Shown: positions 35,552-45,717, numbered from the stretch's first letter. The stretch is DNA of 64,000 nucleotides from Pacificimonas aurantium (GCF_020092905.1 NZ_JAGSGB010000001.1:1302001-1366000); one strand, 5' to 3'. Program-made: numbers and translations. Notes: generated by a model from the letters alone, not told the origin.

Positions 35552-36901
35552 CTAGTTCGGCGGCGTCCCATTGGCGTCCAGCATCTCCCCCGCAAGATAC
35601 AGCGATCCACAGACCATGATATCTCGCGGCGGTCCTTCCGCGCCGGCATGGGACAATGCCGCGGTCACGTCGGCAGCCGTTTCCGCCGTCAGGCCGAGGC
35701 TGCTGGCGACATCGCGGATGCGGTCCGGGCTTTCGTGAACATGACCGGTAATGGGGACTGCGATCAGCCGGTCGGCATGGGGCGCCACCTGCTGCAGGAA
35801 GCCGGGAACGTCCTTCCCCTCGACCATCCCGACGATCAAGGTAACAGGCTGACGCTGTCCGCGAGTCCGCCGCCGTTTCAGATATTGACCGATCGCGGCG
35901 CCCGCCCCGGGATTGTGTCCGCCATCCAGCGTGACGGTCACTCCGTCGGGAAGCGGGGCTATCAGGGTGCCCTCGGTCAGCTGCTGGAGGCGGGCGGGCC
36001 AGGATGCCCAGCGCGGCCCGGCTCTCAGCGCCGAGTCCGGAACCGCGATCTTGTCCTGGTGACGCAGCATGGCTGCGGCGAGACCGGCATTTTCATGCTG
36101 ATGGCGTCCCTTCAGCGCCGGCGCGGACAGGCGCAATTCCCCGTGCCGGTCGCGATAGTCGATCCCGTTGCGGCTGAAGGTGGCGTCCCACAGATTGCCG
36201 CGCGGCAGGTAGGTCGCGCCGGCCTCGTCCGCCGCCTGGGCGATGCGGTGCATCAAGGGGGCGGAATGATGGGCCGCGATCAGCGGCACGCCGGCCTTGG
36301 CGATACCAGCCTTTTCCGCGGCGATATCGACAAGATTGTCACCCAGGAATTGCTGGTGGTCGAGGGAGATGTGCGTAAGGCCGCAGGCAGCCGTTCCGGC
36401 GGGGGCAACCATGTTGGTGGCATCGAACCGGCCGCCGAGGCCGACTTCCAGAATCAGGGCATCGGCGGGCACGCGCGCAAATTCCAGGAAGGCGGCGGCG
36501 GTCGTCAGCTCGAAGAAGGTAAGCGGTCTGCCGCCATTCGCCTCCATCACCCGCGACAGAGCGGACATCAGCGCCGCGTCCTCGACAAGTGTCCCCCCGA
36601 GGCGAACCCGCTCGTTGAACCTGACAAGATGCGGGCTGGTATAGACGTGAACGCTTTTCCCGCCGGCCTCCAGAGAAGCTCGCAGGAACGCCGAGACCGA
36701 GCCTTTGCCGTTGGTCCCGGCCACGTGGAATACCGGCGGTAGCGAAGCTTCGGGATTGCCCAGCTCAGTGAGCACCCGGCGCAGCCGGTCGAGAGTCAAA
36801 TCGATTTTCTTCGGATGGAGTCTCTGCGCCTCGACCAGCAGCCGGTCCAGATCCGGATTGGCCGAGCGGGCTCCGTCGCCGCGGATGGGCGGTTCGCTCA
36901 C
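35552..36901 (-). CDS. folC: Bifunctional folylpolyglutamate/dihydrofolate synthase FolC
   Basis: A 449-residue Mur-ligase-type enzyme adding glutamate to dihydropteroate and folates. P-loop GTNGKGSV, YTSPHLVRFNER, and the LGLGGRFDATN motif (here VGLGGRFDATN) are present. It overlaps accD as ATGA; trpF-trpB-trpA-accD-folC is a common alphaproteobacterial order. Last gene of the operon. Confidence 0.95.
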   Translation of the reverse strand: MSEPPIRGDGARSANPDLDRLLVEAQRLHPKKIDLTLDRLRRVLTELGNPEASLPPVFHVAGTNGKGSVSAFLRASLEAGGKSVHVYTSPHLVRFNERVRLGGTLVEDAALMSALSRVMEANGGRPLTFFELTTAAAFLEFARVPADALILEVGLGGRFDATNMVAPAGTAACGLTHISLDHQQFLGDNLVDIAAEKAGIAKAGVPLIAAHHSAPLMHRIAQAADEAGATYLPRGNLWDATFSRNGIDYRDRHGELRLSAPALKGRHQHENAGLAAAMLRHQDKIAVPDSALRAGPRWASWPARLQQLTEGTLIAPLPDGVTVTLDGGHNPGAGAAIGQYLKRRRTRGQRQPVTLIVGMVEGKDVPGFLQQVAPHADRLIAVPITGHVHESPDRIRDVASSLGLTAETAADVTAALSHAGAEGPPRDIMVCGSLYLAGEMLDANGTPPN

Positions 36902-37779
36902 GCGGCCGCGTTACGTCCTGCGCGCGCGTCCATCATCATGGAGATGATACGGCCGAGCACGTCCTTGAGATCCTTGCGGTGCACGACCTTGTCCAGCATC
37001 CCGTGCTCCAGAAGAAACTCGGCGCGCTGAAAGCCTTCGGGCAGTTTCTCCCTGATGGTCTGCTCGATCACCCTTTGGCCCGCCAGGCCGATCAGGGCGC
37101 CCGGCTCGGCGATCTGAACGTCGCCCAGCATGGCATAGCTTGCCGTGACGCCGCCGGTCGTTGGATCGGTGAGAACCACGACATAGGGCAGCCCCGCCTC
37201 GTTGAGCTCCTCGATCGCGACGGTCGCCCGCGGCATCTGCATCAGGCTGAACAGCCCTTCCTGCATGCGCGCGCCGCCCGACGCGGTGAAGACGATATAG
37301 GGCAGACCCTGTCGCTTGGCTTCCTGCGCGCCCGCCACGAACGCCGCGCCCACGCCCATGCCCATCGACCCACCCATATAGTCGAAATTCTGCACGCCAA
37401 CGACGCTGTCGACCCCGGCAACGAGGCCGCGCGCCAGCAGGAAGGCTTCCATCTCTCCGGTTTTCTGCCGGGCTGCCTTCAGCCGGGCCGGATACGGCTT
37501 CTGGTCGCGGAACTTCAGCGGGTCGTCGGCCACCATCGGCACCGGCAGGCGGGCATAGGTGCCGCCGGATTCGGAATCGCCGTCGAATATCTGGTTGAAC
37601 CGTTCAGCGGGGCCGATGCGCTCATGGAAATCGCAATGCGGGCAAACGAAGAGATTTTCCTTCAGCTCGCGCTGGAAGACCATCTGCGAACAGCCGCGGC
37701 ACTTCGTCCACAGATTGTCGGGCGTTTCCTTCTTCGCGAAGAACCGCAGGCGCGGGCGGAGATTGGTGATCCAGCTCAT
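36898..37779 (-). CDS. accD: Acetyl-CoA carboxylase carboxyltransferase subunit beta
   Basis: A 293-residue AccD. The zinc ribbon is CRGCSQMVFQRELKENLFVC plus PHC (C-x2-C ... C-x2-C), and the carboxyltransferase core includes FTASGGARMQEG and GLAGQRVIEQTI. With AccA, encoded elsewhere, it forms malonyl-CoA. ATGA overlaps with both trpA and folC show tight coupling. Confidence 0.96.
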   Translation of the reverse strand: MSWITNLRPRLRFFAKKETPDNLWTKCRGCSQMVFQRELKENLFVCPHCDFHERIGPAERFNQIFDGDSESGGTYARLPVPMVADDPLKFRDQKPYPARLKAARQKTGEMEAFLLARGLVAGVDSVVGVQNFDYMGGSMGMGVGAAFVAGAQEAKRQGLPYIVFTASGGARMQEGLFSLMQMPRATVAIEELNEAGLPYVVVLTDPTTGGVTASYAMLGDVQIAEPGALIGLAGQRVIEQTIREKLPEGFQRAEFLLEHGMLDKVVHRKDLKDVLGRIISMMMDARAGRNAAA

Positions 37780-38564
37780 GCGGCCGTTTCTATCGCCTGC
37801 GACAGCTTTGTCACATAATTGCGCACGGCGGTCGCCGGGTCGGCGGCATTCTCGCCGATCAGGTCGACGATGGCCGACCCAACCACCACCCCGTCGGCGA
37901 TGCGCGCAATGTCGGCCGCCTGTTCGGCTGTGCGTATGCCAAACCCGACAGCGACCGGCAGGTCGGTTTCCGCCTTGATGCGGCCGACGGCTTCGGCAAC
38001 GTCTGCCGTATCCGCTGCCCGCGTACCCGTTACGCCCGCGACGCTGACATAGTAGAGGAAACCCGAAGCTCCCTCGAGAACGGCGGGAAGGCGGTTCCGG
38101 TCGGTCGTCGGCGTGGCAAGGCGGACGAGCGAGAGGCCTTCGCCGCGAAGTGCGCCGCCCAGTTCCGCATCCTCTTCCGGAGGCAGGTCTACGAGGATCA
38201 GTCCGTCGACTCCGGCCGCCGCCGCATCGCGGGCGAAATGCGGCCCGTAGGCCAACGCGGGATTGAGATAGCCCATCAGGATCAGCGGCACGTCGGGGTG
38301 GCGCCCGCGAAAGGCGCGTGCGATCTCAAGCGTTCCCTTCAGGGTCATGCCGCCCTTGAGAGCGCGGAGAGAGCCGGCCTGAATCGACGGTCCGTCTGCC
38401 ATCGGGTCGGTGAAGGGCATGCCGAGTTCGATCACGTCGGCGCCGCCCTCGACAAGCGCATCGAGGATGTCGCCGGTTTTCTCGGCGGAGGGGTCGCCCG
38501 CCGTCACGAAGGTGACGAGCGCGGCCCGGTTCTTGCGGAAGGCGGCGGACAGGCGTTCGCTCAC
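37776..38564 (-). CDS. trpA: Tryptophan synthase alpha chain
   Basis: A 262-residue TIM barrel making indole from indole-3-glycerol phosphate. Catalytic Glu is in [16 protein letters not shown] and catalytic Asp in [11 protein letters not shown]. The start is the GTG at 38564, in GTGA overlap with the trpB stop; the frame continues upstream inside trpB but is not homologous there. Confidence 0.96.
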   Translation of the reverse strand: MSERLSAAFRKNRAALVTFVTAGDPSAEKTGDILDALVEGGADVIELGMPFTDPMADGPSIQAGSLRALKGGMTLKGTLEIARAFRGRHPDVPLILMGYLNPALAYGPHFARDAAAAGVDGLILVDLPPEEDAELGGALRGEGLSLVRLATPTTDRNRLPAVLEGASGFLYYVSVAGVTGTRAADTADVAEAVGRIKAETDLPVAVGFGIRTAEQAADIARIADGVVVGSAIVDLIGENAADPATAVRNYVTKLSQAIETAA

Positions 38565-39769
38565 AGGTCCACCCCCAGCGCTTCGGCAACCGTGAAGATG
38601 TCCTTGTCGCCGCGGCCGCACAGATTCGCGATGACGATTTCGTCGGAGCGCATCCTTGCCGCTTCGGTGCGCACGACCGCAAGCGCATGGCTGGGCTCGA
38701 GAGCGGGAATGATCCCCTCGCTGCGGCACAGCATCTGGAAGGCGTCGAGCGCCTCCTCGTCGGTCGCCGAGCGATAGTCGACGCGTCCGCTTTCGTGCAG
38801 CCAGCTATGTTCGGGCCCGATGCCGGGATAGTCGAGGCCCGCGGAGATGCTGTGCCCTTCGATGATCTGGCCGTCGTCGTCCTGCAGCAGGTATGTCTTG
38901 TTGCCGTGGAGGACCCCGGGCTTGCCCCCTGCCAGGCTGGCGGCATGGTCGGGACCGTCGAGACCGCGTCCGGCGGCTTCCACGCCGATCATGCGGACGC
39001 TCTCGTCATTCAAGAAGGGATGAAACAGGCCGATCGCGTTGGAGCCGCCGCCGATCGCCGCGATCAGAAGGTCGGGCAGGCGCCCCTCTGCCTTCTCAAG
39101 CTGAGACTTGGCCTCCTTGCCGATGACGCTTTGAAAATCCCGGACCAGCTCGGGATAGGGGTGCGGGCCTGCGGCAGTGCCGATCAGATAGTAAGTGTCG
39201 GAGACGCTGGCGACCCAGTCGCGAAGCGCCTCGTTCATGGCGTCCTTCAGCGTGGCGCGTCCGGCGGTCACCCCGCGCACTTCGGCGCCGAGCAGCCGCA
39301 TGCGGAACACGTTCGGCTGCTGCCGCTCCATATCCTTGGCGCCCATATAGATCGTGCAGGGCAGCCCGAAACGCGCGCAGACCGTTGCGGTGGCGACGCC
39401 GTGCTGGCCGGCGCCGGTTTCCGCAATGATCCGTGTCTTTCCCATACGGCGGGCAAGCAGGATTTGGCCGATGCAGTTGTTGATCTTGTGCGCGCCTGTG
39501 TGATTCAGCTCGTCGCGCTTCAGGTAGATCTTCGCACCGCCGACGGCATCCGTCAGGCGTTCGGCAAAATAGAGCGGGCTCGGCCGGCCCACATAATGCT
39601 GCAGCAGGTCCTCGAACTGTGCCTTGAAGGCCGGGTCGGCCTGCGCGCGCCGATACTCCCGCTCCAACTCCAGGATCAGCGGCATCAGCGTCTCGGCGAC
39701 GTAACGCCCGCCAAACTGTCCGAAATGGCCGCGCTCGTCTGGCAGCGAAGGGAGGGGAGATGAACTCAT
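38561..39769 (-). CDS. trpB: Tryptophan synthase beta chain
   Basis: A 402-residue PLP enzyme joining indole and serine. The PLP lysine is in HTGAHKINN, the phosphate cup in IGGGSNAIG, and the N-terminus [17 protein letters not shown] is classical TrpB1. It overlaps trpF and trpA by 4 bases each. Confidence 0.97.
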   Translation of the reverse strand: MSSSPLPSLPDERGHFGQFGGRYVAETLMPLILELEREYRRAQADPAFKAQFEDLLQHYVGRPSPLYFAERLTDAVGGAKIYLKRDELNHTGAHKINNCIGQILLARRMGKTRIIAETGAGQHGVATATVCARFGLPCTIYMGAKDMERQQPNVFRMRLLGAEVRGVTAGRATLKDAMNEALRDWVASVSDTYYLIGTAAGPHPYPELVRDFQSVIGKEAKSQLEKAEGRLPDLLIAAIGGGSNAIGLFHPFLNDESVRMIGVEAAGRGLDGPDHAASLAGGKPGVLHGNKTYLLQDDDGQIIEGHSISAGLDYPGIGPEHSWLHESGRVDYRSATDEEALDAFQMLCRSEGIIPALEPSHALAVVRTEAARMRSDEIVIANLCGRGDKDIFTVAEALGVDL

Positions 39770-40392
39770 GAACGGCGAACCCTGTCTACGAACGCGGCGA
39801 TCTTTGCCTTGTCCTTCTGTCCCGGCGCGTCTTCCACACCCGAGGATATGTCCACAAGGGGCGCACGCGTCGCGGCAATGGCCCGTCCCACATTTTCCGG
39901 CGTCAGTCCCCCTGCCAGGCCCCAGTCGCGAACCGGGGGGCGGTCCTTCAGCAGCGACCAGTCGAATCGAACACCGAGACCACCCTGCGGGCCGCCGGGC
40001 GCGGGCTTCGCGTCATAGAGGACCAGGTCCGCCGCCTGTGCATAGGCCCCGGAGCCGGACAGATCGGCCGGGCTGCCCACACCGATCGCCTTCCAAACGG
40101 GACGGGAAAAGCGGGCCCCGATCTCGGCGCAGCGCGCGGGCGCTTCGGCGCCGTGGAGCTGAATAACCGAGATGGCAGGAAGGGCGGCTTCGATCTCTTC
40201 GTCGCGGGGATCGACGAACAGGCCGACAGTGGACAGGGCACCTGCCTGAGCGGCGAGGGCCGCTGCCTGCGCAGGGGTCACGGCGCGGCTGCTCTTCGCC
40301 GCGAACACGAAGCCGATATGATCGACGCGAAGGTCCCGGCAGGTCTCCACGATATCCGGAGTGGAGACGCCGCAAATCTTGATGCGGGTCAT
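39766..40392 (-). CDS. trpF: Phosphoribosylanthranilate isomerase
   Basis: A 208-residue (beta-alpha)8 enzyme of tryptophan synthesis. The N-terminal catalytic Cys is in [10 protein letters not shown] and the late Asp in VDISSGVED. It shares ATGA with pyrF upstream and with trpB downstream. Confidence 0.95.
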   Translation of the reverse strand: MTRIKICGVSTPDIVETCRDLRVDHIGFVFAAKSSRAVTPAQAAALAAQAGALSTVGLFVDPRDEEIEAALPAISVIQLHGAEAPARCAEIGARFSRPVWKAIGVGSPADLSGSGAYAQAADLVLYDAKPAPGGPQGGLGVRFDWSLLKDRPPVRDWGLAGGLTPENVGRAIAATRAPLVDISSGVEDAPGQKDKAKIAAFVDRVRRS

Positions 40393-41072
40393 GCCAGTGA
40401 CTGGGCGATGGCTCTCGCGGCCGCGGCAGGGTCTGCGGCGCTCGTTATCGGCCGTCCGATGACCAGGATCGTTGCGCCCGCCTCTAGCGCGGCGCGGGGC
40501 GGCATGGCACGCTTCTGATCATCCATTGCCGCACCTTCGGGACGAATTCCGGGCACGACAAAGACGCCGTCGGGCCAGGCGGCACGGCGCTGTTCGACTT
40601 CGAGAGGCGAACACACGATGCCGTCGAGACCGGCAGTCCGGCTGAGATCGGCGAGGCGGGCCACCTGAAGCTCCGCGCTGTCGTCAATGCCGATGTCCTC
40701 CAGATCGGGCTCGGCCATGCTCGTCAGCACCGTTACGCCGACCACCTGCACATCGGGCCCGGCAGCGTCCTTGGCCGCGCGCATCATGTCGCGTCCGCCC
40801 GCCGCATGAACGGTCAGGAGGTCGACTCCGAGCGGAGCGAGCGACTCGACGGCGCCGCGTACGGTATGGGGAATGTCGTGCAGCTTCAGATCGAGGAACA
40901 GGCGCTCCGACCCCAGGGCGGCGCGAACCTGACGCACGCCTGCCGGCCCATGGGCATTCCAGAATTGCAGGCCGAGCTTAATCCCCCCGACCAGCCCGGA
41001 AAGCTGCCGCACGAGGTTCTCCGCGCGGGCCAGGTCTGCCGTGTCGACGGCGACGAAGACCGGGTTCGTCAC
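40389..41072 (-). CDS. pyrF: Orotidine 5'-phosphate decarboxylase
   Basis: A 227-residue enzyme for the last step of UMP synthesis. The active-site block FLDLKLHDIPHTV holds the Asp-Lys-Asp network, and VVPGIRPEGA follows near the C-terminus. Placed between lapA and trpF with 4-base overlaps, a usual alphaproteobacterial order. Confidence 0.95.
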   Translation of the reverse strand: MTNPVFVAVDTADLARAENLVRQLSGLVGGIKLGLQFWNAHGPAGVRQVRAALGSERLFLDLKLHDIPHTVRGAVESLAPLGVDLLTVHAAGGRDMMRAAKDAAGPDVQVVGVTVLTSMAEPDLEDIGIDDSAELQVARLADLSRTAGLDGIVCSPLEVEQRRAAWPDGVFVVPGIRPEGAAMDDQKRAMPPRAALEAGATILVIGRPITSAADPAAAARAIAQSLA

Positions 41073-41419
41073 AGCGAGGGAGACGCGGGGCGCGTGGCGG
41101 GCTCGCCTTCCGGTCGCGGTGTGGCAGCCGAAGATGCCGGAGCGTGCGCAGGGGCGGGAGCGCCGGGTCCGGACGTTTCCAGTTCGAGGCGCCGTTCGAG
41201 CTTGCGGATCTTCCGCTTCAGCCGCCAGCGGGTGACCGAATGGAGCAGAGTCATCGGCAGCAGGCCGATCAGAAGTGCCACCAGGATGTACACGCCCAGC
41301 GGCCAGAAGGCTTCGTAGCCGCCGGGAAGCCAGAGCACGGTCCGGTCCCAGTTCTGCGACGCGAACCAGACGACCAGCAGGCCGAAGAAGATGTAGAGGA
41401 GAAGCGTTAGGAAGCGCAT
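41069..41419 (-). CDS. lapA: LapA (DUF1049) family membrane protein
   Basis: A 116-residue protein with two N-terminal membrane segments (LTLLLYIFFGLLVVWFASQ and PLGVYILVALLIGLLPMTLLHSV), a basic coiled region (RWRLKRKIRKLERRLELE) and an Ala/Pro-rich tail. It matches the lipopolysaccharide assembly protein A domain. No LapB/YciM gene is adjacent, so its function here is by family only. Confidence 0.82.
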   Translation of the reverse strand: MRFLTLLLYIFFGLLVVWFASQNWDRTVLWLPGGYEAFWPLGVYILVALLIGLLPMTLLHSVTRWRLKRKIRKLERRLELETSGPGAPAPAHAPASSAATPRPEGEPATRPASPSL

Positions 41420-41504
41420 ATGGCTGGCGGACTTACCGCCTAGCTGCGCCGTTGAGAAGGGCGTCCCGGAATTCCGATATCGAACCCGGTCCCGGCAGCG
41501 CTCG

Positions 41505-41789
41505 TCAGCCTCCCGGGTTCAGCCGCTCTCGCAGCTCCTTGCCAGCCTTGAAGTGGGGGACGCGCTTGGCGTCGACTTCAACCTGCTCCCCGGTGCGCGG
41601 GTTGCGGCCGATTCGGGCATCGCGGTCGCGAGTCGAAAACGCACCGAAACCGCGAAGCTCGACGCGTCGTCCGTCGGCCAGGGCCTGAACGATAGACTCG
41701 AACACCGTGGCAACGACGCGCTCGGCGTCCTTGTGGGAGAGATGAGGGTGCATTTCCGCCACGGCGGCTACTAGTTCAGACCTGATCAC
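41505..41789 (-). CDS. ihfB: Integration host factor subunit beta
   Basis: A 94-residue HU/IHF-type DNA-bending protein. The signature region [26 protein letters not shown] and the ending [12 protein letters not shown] fit IhfB, and the position downstream of rpsA is the canonical one. Its upstream gap carries an Fnr-like inverted repeat and the rpsA terminator. Confidence 0.94.
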   Translation of the reverse strand: MIRSELVAAVAEMHPHLSHKDAERVVATVFESIVQALADGRRVELRGFGAFSTRDRDARIGRNPRTGEQVEVDAKRVPHFKAGKELRERLNPGG

Positions 41790-41853
41790 GAACCCAAACC
41801 CTTTTATCTTCGTGCGACTATCTCCGGCCCCTGATCACCCCACCCCATATATT

Positions 41854-41867
41854 TTAATCTAGGTCAA
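41854..41867. promoter_or_regulatory. Fnr/FixK-like inverted repeat upstream of ihfB
   Basis: The 14-mer TTAATCTAGGTCAA differs at one position from the Fnr/FixK consensus TTGA-N6-TCAA when read from the minus strand (TTGA-CCTAGA-TTAA). It lies ~65 bases before ihfB and just outside the rpsA terminator. Function is speculative. Confidence 0.3.
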
Positions 41868-41877
41868 GTGGAAAACG

Positions 41878-41918
41878 GGAACGCCTCCGCCCGCATTACT
41901 AGCAGACGGAGGCGTTCC
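41878..41918 (-). terminator. Terminator of rpsA
   Basis: A perfect 12-bp stem (GGAACGCCTCCG at 41878-41889 with CGGAGGCGTTCC at 41907-41918) and a 17-base loop lie 30 bases past the rpsA stop. On the minus strand the stem is followed by CGTTTTCC. This separates rpsA from ihfB transcription. Confidence 0.7.
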
Positions 41919-41948
41919 ACTCCAATAATTAACCTGAATTTACTATAA

Positions 41949-43655
41949 TTAGTCGTCTTTGGCCTTGCCCAGCGCTTCGCCGAGAATGTCGCCGAGCGAC
42001 GCGCCGCTGTCCGACGACCCGTACTGCTTCACGGCTTCCTTCTCCTCGGAGATCTGGAGTGCCTTGATGGAGAGGTTCGGCTTCTTGGAGCGATCGAAAC
42101 CGGTCACCATCGCATCGACCTTCTGGCCGACCTGGAACCGCTCCGGACGCTGCTCGTCGCGGTCGCGGCTGAGGTCGGAGCGGCGAATGAAGCCGGTGGT
42201 AACGCCGCCTTCGATCGAAACTTCGACGCCGCCATCGCGTACGTCGACGACTTCGCCGGTGACGATGTCGCCCTTCTTGACGTCGCTGGCAACGGACAGC
42301 TGCTCAGTGCCTTCGCCGGCCTGGTCGAGCTGCTTGATGCCCAGCGAAATACGCTCCTTCTCGGCGTCGACGTCGAGCACCACGGCTTTGACGGTTTCGC
42401 CCTTGTGGTACATTTCCAGGGCTTCCTCGCCCGGAACGCCCCAGGCGATATCCGACATGTGCACCATGCCGTCGACGTCGCCGGCCAGGCCGATGAACAG
42501 ACCGAATTCGGTGGAGTTCTTGACCTCGCCCTCGACAATCGTGCCGGTCGGGTGCGTCTCGGCGAACTCGTCCCAGGGATTCGCCTGGGCCTGCTTGAGG
42601 CCGAGGGAGATACGGCGCTTCTCTTCGTCGACCTCTAGGATGACGACTTCGACCTCCTGGCTGGTGGAGACGATCTTGCCCGGGTGAACATTCTTCTTCG
42701 TCCACGACATCTCGGACACGTGGACGAGACCCTCGATGCCGTCTTCCAGCTCGACGAAGGCGCCGTAGTCGGTGATGTTCGTCACGCGGCCCGTCGCCTT
42801 CTGGCCGATCTCATACTTGGCGTGGACGCCGTCCCACGGATCCGCCTCAAGCTGCTTCATGCCGAGCGAGATACGCTGCGTCTCGCGGTTGATGCGGATG
42901 ATCTGCACCTTGACCGTCTCGCCGATCGACAGGATCTCGGACGGATGGCCGACGCGCTTGTAGCTCATGTCGGTGACGTGGAGCAGGCCGTCGATACCGC
43001 CCAGATCCACAAAGGCGCCGTAGTCGGTGATGTTCTTTACCACACCTTCGACCACCTGACCCTCGGTCAGCGACTGGATGAGGTCGCTGCGCTGCTCGGC
43101 GCGCGTCTCTTCCAGAATGGCGCGGCGCGAGACGACGATGTTGCCGCGCTTGCGGTCCATCTTCAGGATCTGGAACGGCTGCGGAATGCCCATCAGCGGA
43201 GTCACGTCGCGCACCGGGCGGACATCGACCTGCGAGCCCGGCAGGAAGGCCACGGCACCGCCCAAGTCGACGGTAAAGCCGCCCTTCACGCGGCCGAAGA
43301 TCTGGCCTTCGACGCGGGCTGTATCGTTATATTCGTTTTCGAGGCGGTCCCAGGCGGCTTCGCGGCGGGCCCGGTCGCGCGACAGCATGGCTTCGCCATT
43401 CGCGTTCTCGACGCGGTCGACATAAACTTCGACTTCGTCGCCGATGCTCAGTTCGGCCTTCTGGCCCGGCGGCGCGAATTCGCGCAGCGGCACGCGGCCT
43501 TCGGATTTGAGGCCGACATCGATGACGGCGAGATCATTTTCGATTGCGGTAACGGTGCCGTTGACGACGCGGCCTTCGAAGGCTTCGGCGCCGCCCAGGC
43601 TCTCTTCGAGCATGGCGGCGAAATCGTCACGGGTCGGCTGGGTAGCAGATGCCAT
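41949..43655 (-). CDS. rpsA: 30S ribosomal protein S1
   Basis: A 568-residue S1 with six S1 RNA-binding repeats, for example VTAIENDLAVIDVGLKSEGRVPL, VVEGVVKNITDYGAFVDLGGIDGLLH and ATGRVTNITDYGAFVELEDGIEGLVH. Start is the ATG at 43655 (MASATQPTRDDFAAM), the family N-terminus; the frame is open 25 codons further upstream. It follows cmk, but a terminator lies between. Confidence 0.97.
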   Translation of the reverse strand: MASATQPTRDDFAAMLEESLGGAEAFEGRVVNGTVTAIENDLAVIDVGLKSEGRVPLREFAPPGQKAELSIGDEVEVYVDRVENANGEAMLSRDRARREAAWDRLENEYNDTARVEGQIFGRVKGGFTVDLGGAVAFLPGSQVDVRPVRDVTPLMGIPQPFQILKMDRKRGNIVVSRRAILEETRAEQRSDLIQSLTEGQVVEGVVKNITDYGAFVDLGGIDGLLHVTDMSYKRVGHPSEILSIGETVKVQIIRINRETQRISLGMKQLEADPWDGVHAKYEIGQKATGRVTNITDYGAFVELEDGIEGLVHVSEMSWTKKNVHPGKIVSTSQEVEVVILEVDEEKRRISLGLKQAQANPWDEFAETHPTGTIVEGEVKNSTEFGLFIGLAGDVDGMVHMSDIAWGVPGEEALEMYHKGETVKAVVLDVDAEKERISLGIKQLDQAGEGTEQLSVASDVKKGDIVTGEVVDVRDGGVEVSIEGGVTTGFIRRSDLSRDRDEQRPERFQVGQKVDAMVTGFDRSKKPNLSIKALQISEEKEAVKQYGSSDSGASLGDILGEALGKAKDD

Positions 43656-43768
43656 AAGTTTAGGTTGGTCCTTGTCAGTTCTATTCTTGCCAACCGGTTG
43701 GTTCCGGCGGTCTCGAGCGGAATTGCTCACTATCGTTGAACCCGAAAAATGCGGGGGGCGGGCAAACG

Positions 43769-43801
43769 AAAAACAGACGGTCCGGTTTGTCCGGCCGCCT
43801 G
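43769..43801 (-). terminator. Rho-independent terminator after cmk
   Basis: On the minus strand an 11-bp stem with one bulged base (CAGGCGGCCGG with CCGGACCGTCTG, loop ACAAA) is followed directly by TTTTT. It lies ~95 bases after the cmk stop and ~115 bases before rpsA, so rpsA needs its own promoter in the remaining gap. Confidence 0.75.
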
Positions 43802-43894
43802 CCCCTTGGGGTCCCCGTCTACCCTACTCGAGACCAAGCGGCCCGAGAATCGTGGCGGCAGATAGGCGGAAAAGGCGAAAAAAGCAAGGCGTAC

Positions 43895-44527
43895 TTAGTT
43901 GTTCGCCCCGGACACGCCGTCGACAATCTCGCAGGCTGTCCGCAGCACTTCGGCGGGCGAGAGCCGCGTCGTGTCGATCACATAGGCGTCGTCCGCCGCC
44001 TTCATCGGTGCATGGGTCCGCGCCATGTCGCGTTCGTCGCGGGCACGTAACTCCTCGCCCACCGCAGCGATGTCCTTGTCACCGGAGAGGCCGAGATCGC
44101 CGGCCCGCCGGCGGGCACGCTCCCGAAGGCTGGCCGTCACGAAGAATTTCACATCGGCATCGGGAAGCACCACCGTGCCGATGTCGCGGCCGTCGAGGAC
44201 AGCGCCGCCGGGCCGCGCCGCGAAATCTCGCTGGAAGGCAAGAAGCGCCTCGCGAACCTGCGGAAAGGCGGACACGGAGGATGCGGCCCGCCCGACCGCT
44301 TCGGTGCGAAGCGCCGGCCGGTCGCTGCAGTCTTCCGCCGAGAGGGCACGCGCAGCGCCTGCGGCGGCGGCTTCATCGGACAGGTCGCCGCCGTCTTCGA
44401 TCAGGCGAAAGGCTAACGAGCGATAAATGAGGCCGGTGTCGAGATAGGGAAGTCCAAGCTCGGCTGCCAGGCGCCGCGCCAGTGTGCCCTTTCCGGACGC
44501 CGCCGTGCCGTCGATGGCGATTTTCAT
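43895..44527 (-). CDS. cmk: Cytidylate kinase
   Basis: A 210-residue CMP/dCMP kinase. The N-terminus MKIAIDGTAASGKGTLARRLA holds the P-loop; GLIYRSLAF and the DGRDIGTVV block are the CMP-binding signatures. The start is the ATG at 44527, 18 codons inside the longest frame. Usually co-directional with and next to aroA; here an opposite-strand insertion separates them. Confidence 0.95.
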   Translation of the reverse strand: MKIAIDGTAASGKGTLARRLAAELGLPYLDTGLIYRSLAFRLIEDGGDLSDEAAAAGAARALSAEDCSDRPALRTEAVGRAASSVSAFPQVREALLAFQRDFAARPGGAVLDGRDIGTVVLPDADVKFFVTASLRERARRRAGDLGLSGDKDIAAVGEELRARDERDMARTHAPMKAADDAYVIDTTRLSPAEVLRTACEIVDGVSGANN

Positions 44528-44615
44528 CAGGCTGCGACCTTTCTGCGTTGCCCGCACGCCAAGTGCCGGTAATCTGGACATTCACAGCCAAGAGGGGGCC
44601 CGGCTGCTGTCTATC

Positions 44616-45695
44616 ATGGCCGTCATCGGCACCCGGCCAGAAGCCGTCAAGATGGCGCCGGTTCTGGCCGCCCTCGAACGGCGCGGCGCGCGTACCTTCG
44701 TTCTGGCCACCGGACAGCATGCAGACCTACTACCCCAGACCGTGGAATGCCTGGATCTGCGGATCGACGAGCGTCTGCACCAGGCAGACCTTCCGCACCT
44801 TCTTGCCCCTCTGCAACGGGCGATCCGGTTACACCGGCCCGCCATGGTGGTGGTGCAAGGCGATACGCGAAGCGCGTTCGCCGGGGCAGCTGCCGCATTT
44901 CTAGAGAATGTTCTCGTAGCCCATGTCGAAGCGGGACTTCGGACCGGAACCCCGTTCGACCCGTTCCCGGAGGAACTCCTGAGGCGCGGGATCGCTCGGT
45001 TCGCCGGAATCCACCTGACTCCCACAGAGGCATCGAAGCAGGCTCTGCTTCGCGAAGGTGTGGGCGGCCGGGTGGAGGTCGTCGGAAACTCGGTCATCGA
45101 TGCACTGGAACAGGTTCTTGCGAAGGAGCGGCGTCGACGGACTCCGCTTCGCCGGTCGCCCTCGTCGCGACCCCGCATCCTCGTGACCGCTCATCGCCGC
45201 GAGAATGAGGGGAGGCGCTTGAAGGAGATTGTCGCCGCCGCTGCCAAACTCGCCAGCGAAGGATGCGCGGTTACCCTGTTCCGCCACCCGCGGCTGTCGA
45301 ACCTGTCATGGTTCGAGCGCTGCGCCAGACCGGCCAAGGTGAGCGCGCCCGTCCCGCACGACCGATTCGTCAGCCAGCTCGCCTGTGCCGATCTCGTCGT
45401 CACCGATTCGGGCGGCGTCCAGGAGGAGGCAGCCTATCTGGGCCGAAGGATGCTCGTCGTGCGCGAGAGGACGGAAAGGCCGGAATGTCTCAGCCCCGGC
45501 GAGCGCGTCCTCGTACCGCCCAACAAAGATTTCATCTGCCAACGGGCCGCCGACCTCATGGGACGGCACGGGCCCGTCAGTCGGAGTTCCGCATTGGGGA
45601 CCGGAACCAGCGGCAGCCGGATCGCGGAAATCCTGATCGGCGAACTGGAAAAAGCGGGTAACCTTTCGGCGGGATCAGAGTTAATATGCCGTTAG
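44616..45695 (+). CDS. UDP-N-acetylglucosamine 2-epimerase-like protein (WecB family), divergent
   Basis: About 359 residues from the ATG at 44616. Epimerase landmarks are present: GTRPEAVKMAPV, HVEAGLRT, TAHRRENEG, DSGGVQEEA and TERPECL. Others have drifted: GDTRSAFAG where most have GDTxTTxAG, and PFPEELLRRG in place of PFPEExNR. The ATG leaves a short N-terminus; a purine-rich AGAGGGGG lies 4-5 bases before CTG at 44604, so the real start may be there. The reaction would be UDP-GlcNAc to UDP-ManNAc, but no sugar-pathway genes adjoin it. It breaks the usual aroA-cmk order. Confidence 0.75.
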   Translation: MAVIGTRPEAVKMAPVLAALERRGARTFVLATGQHADLLPQTVECLDLRIDERLHQADLPHLLAPLQRAIRLHRPAMVVVQGDTRSAFAGAAAAFLENVLVAHVEAGLRTGTPFDPFPEELLRRGIARFAGIHLTPTEASKQALLREGVGGRVEVVGNSVIDALEQVLAKERRRRTPLRRSPSSRPRILVTAHRRENEGRRLKEIVAAAAKLASEGCAVTLFRHPRLSNLSWFERCARPAKVSAPVPHDRFVSQLACADLVVTDSGGVQEEAAYLGRRMLVVRERTERPECLSPGERVLVPPNKDFICQRAADLMGRHGPVSRSSALGTGTSGSRIAEILIGELEKAGNLSAGSELICR

Positions 45696-45717
45696 CCAAG
45701 TTCGTGAAGGAAGCAGA

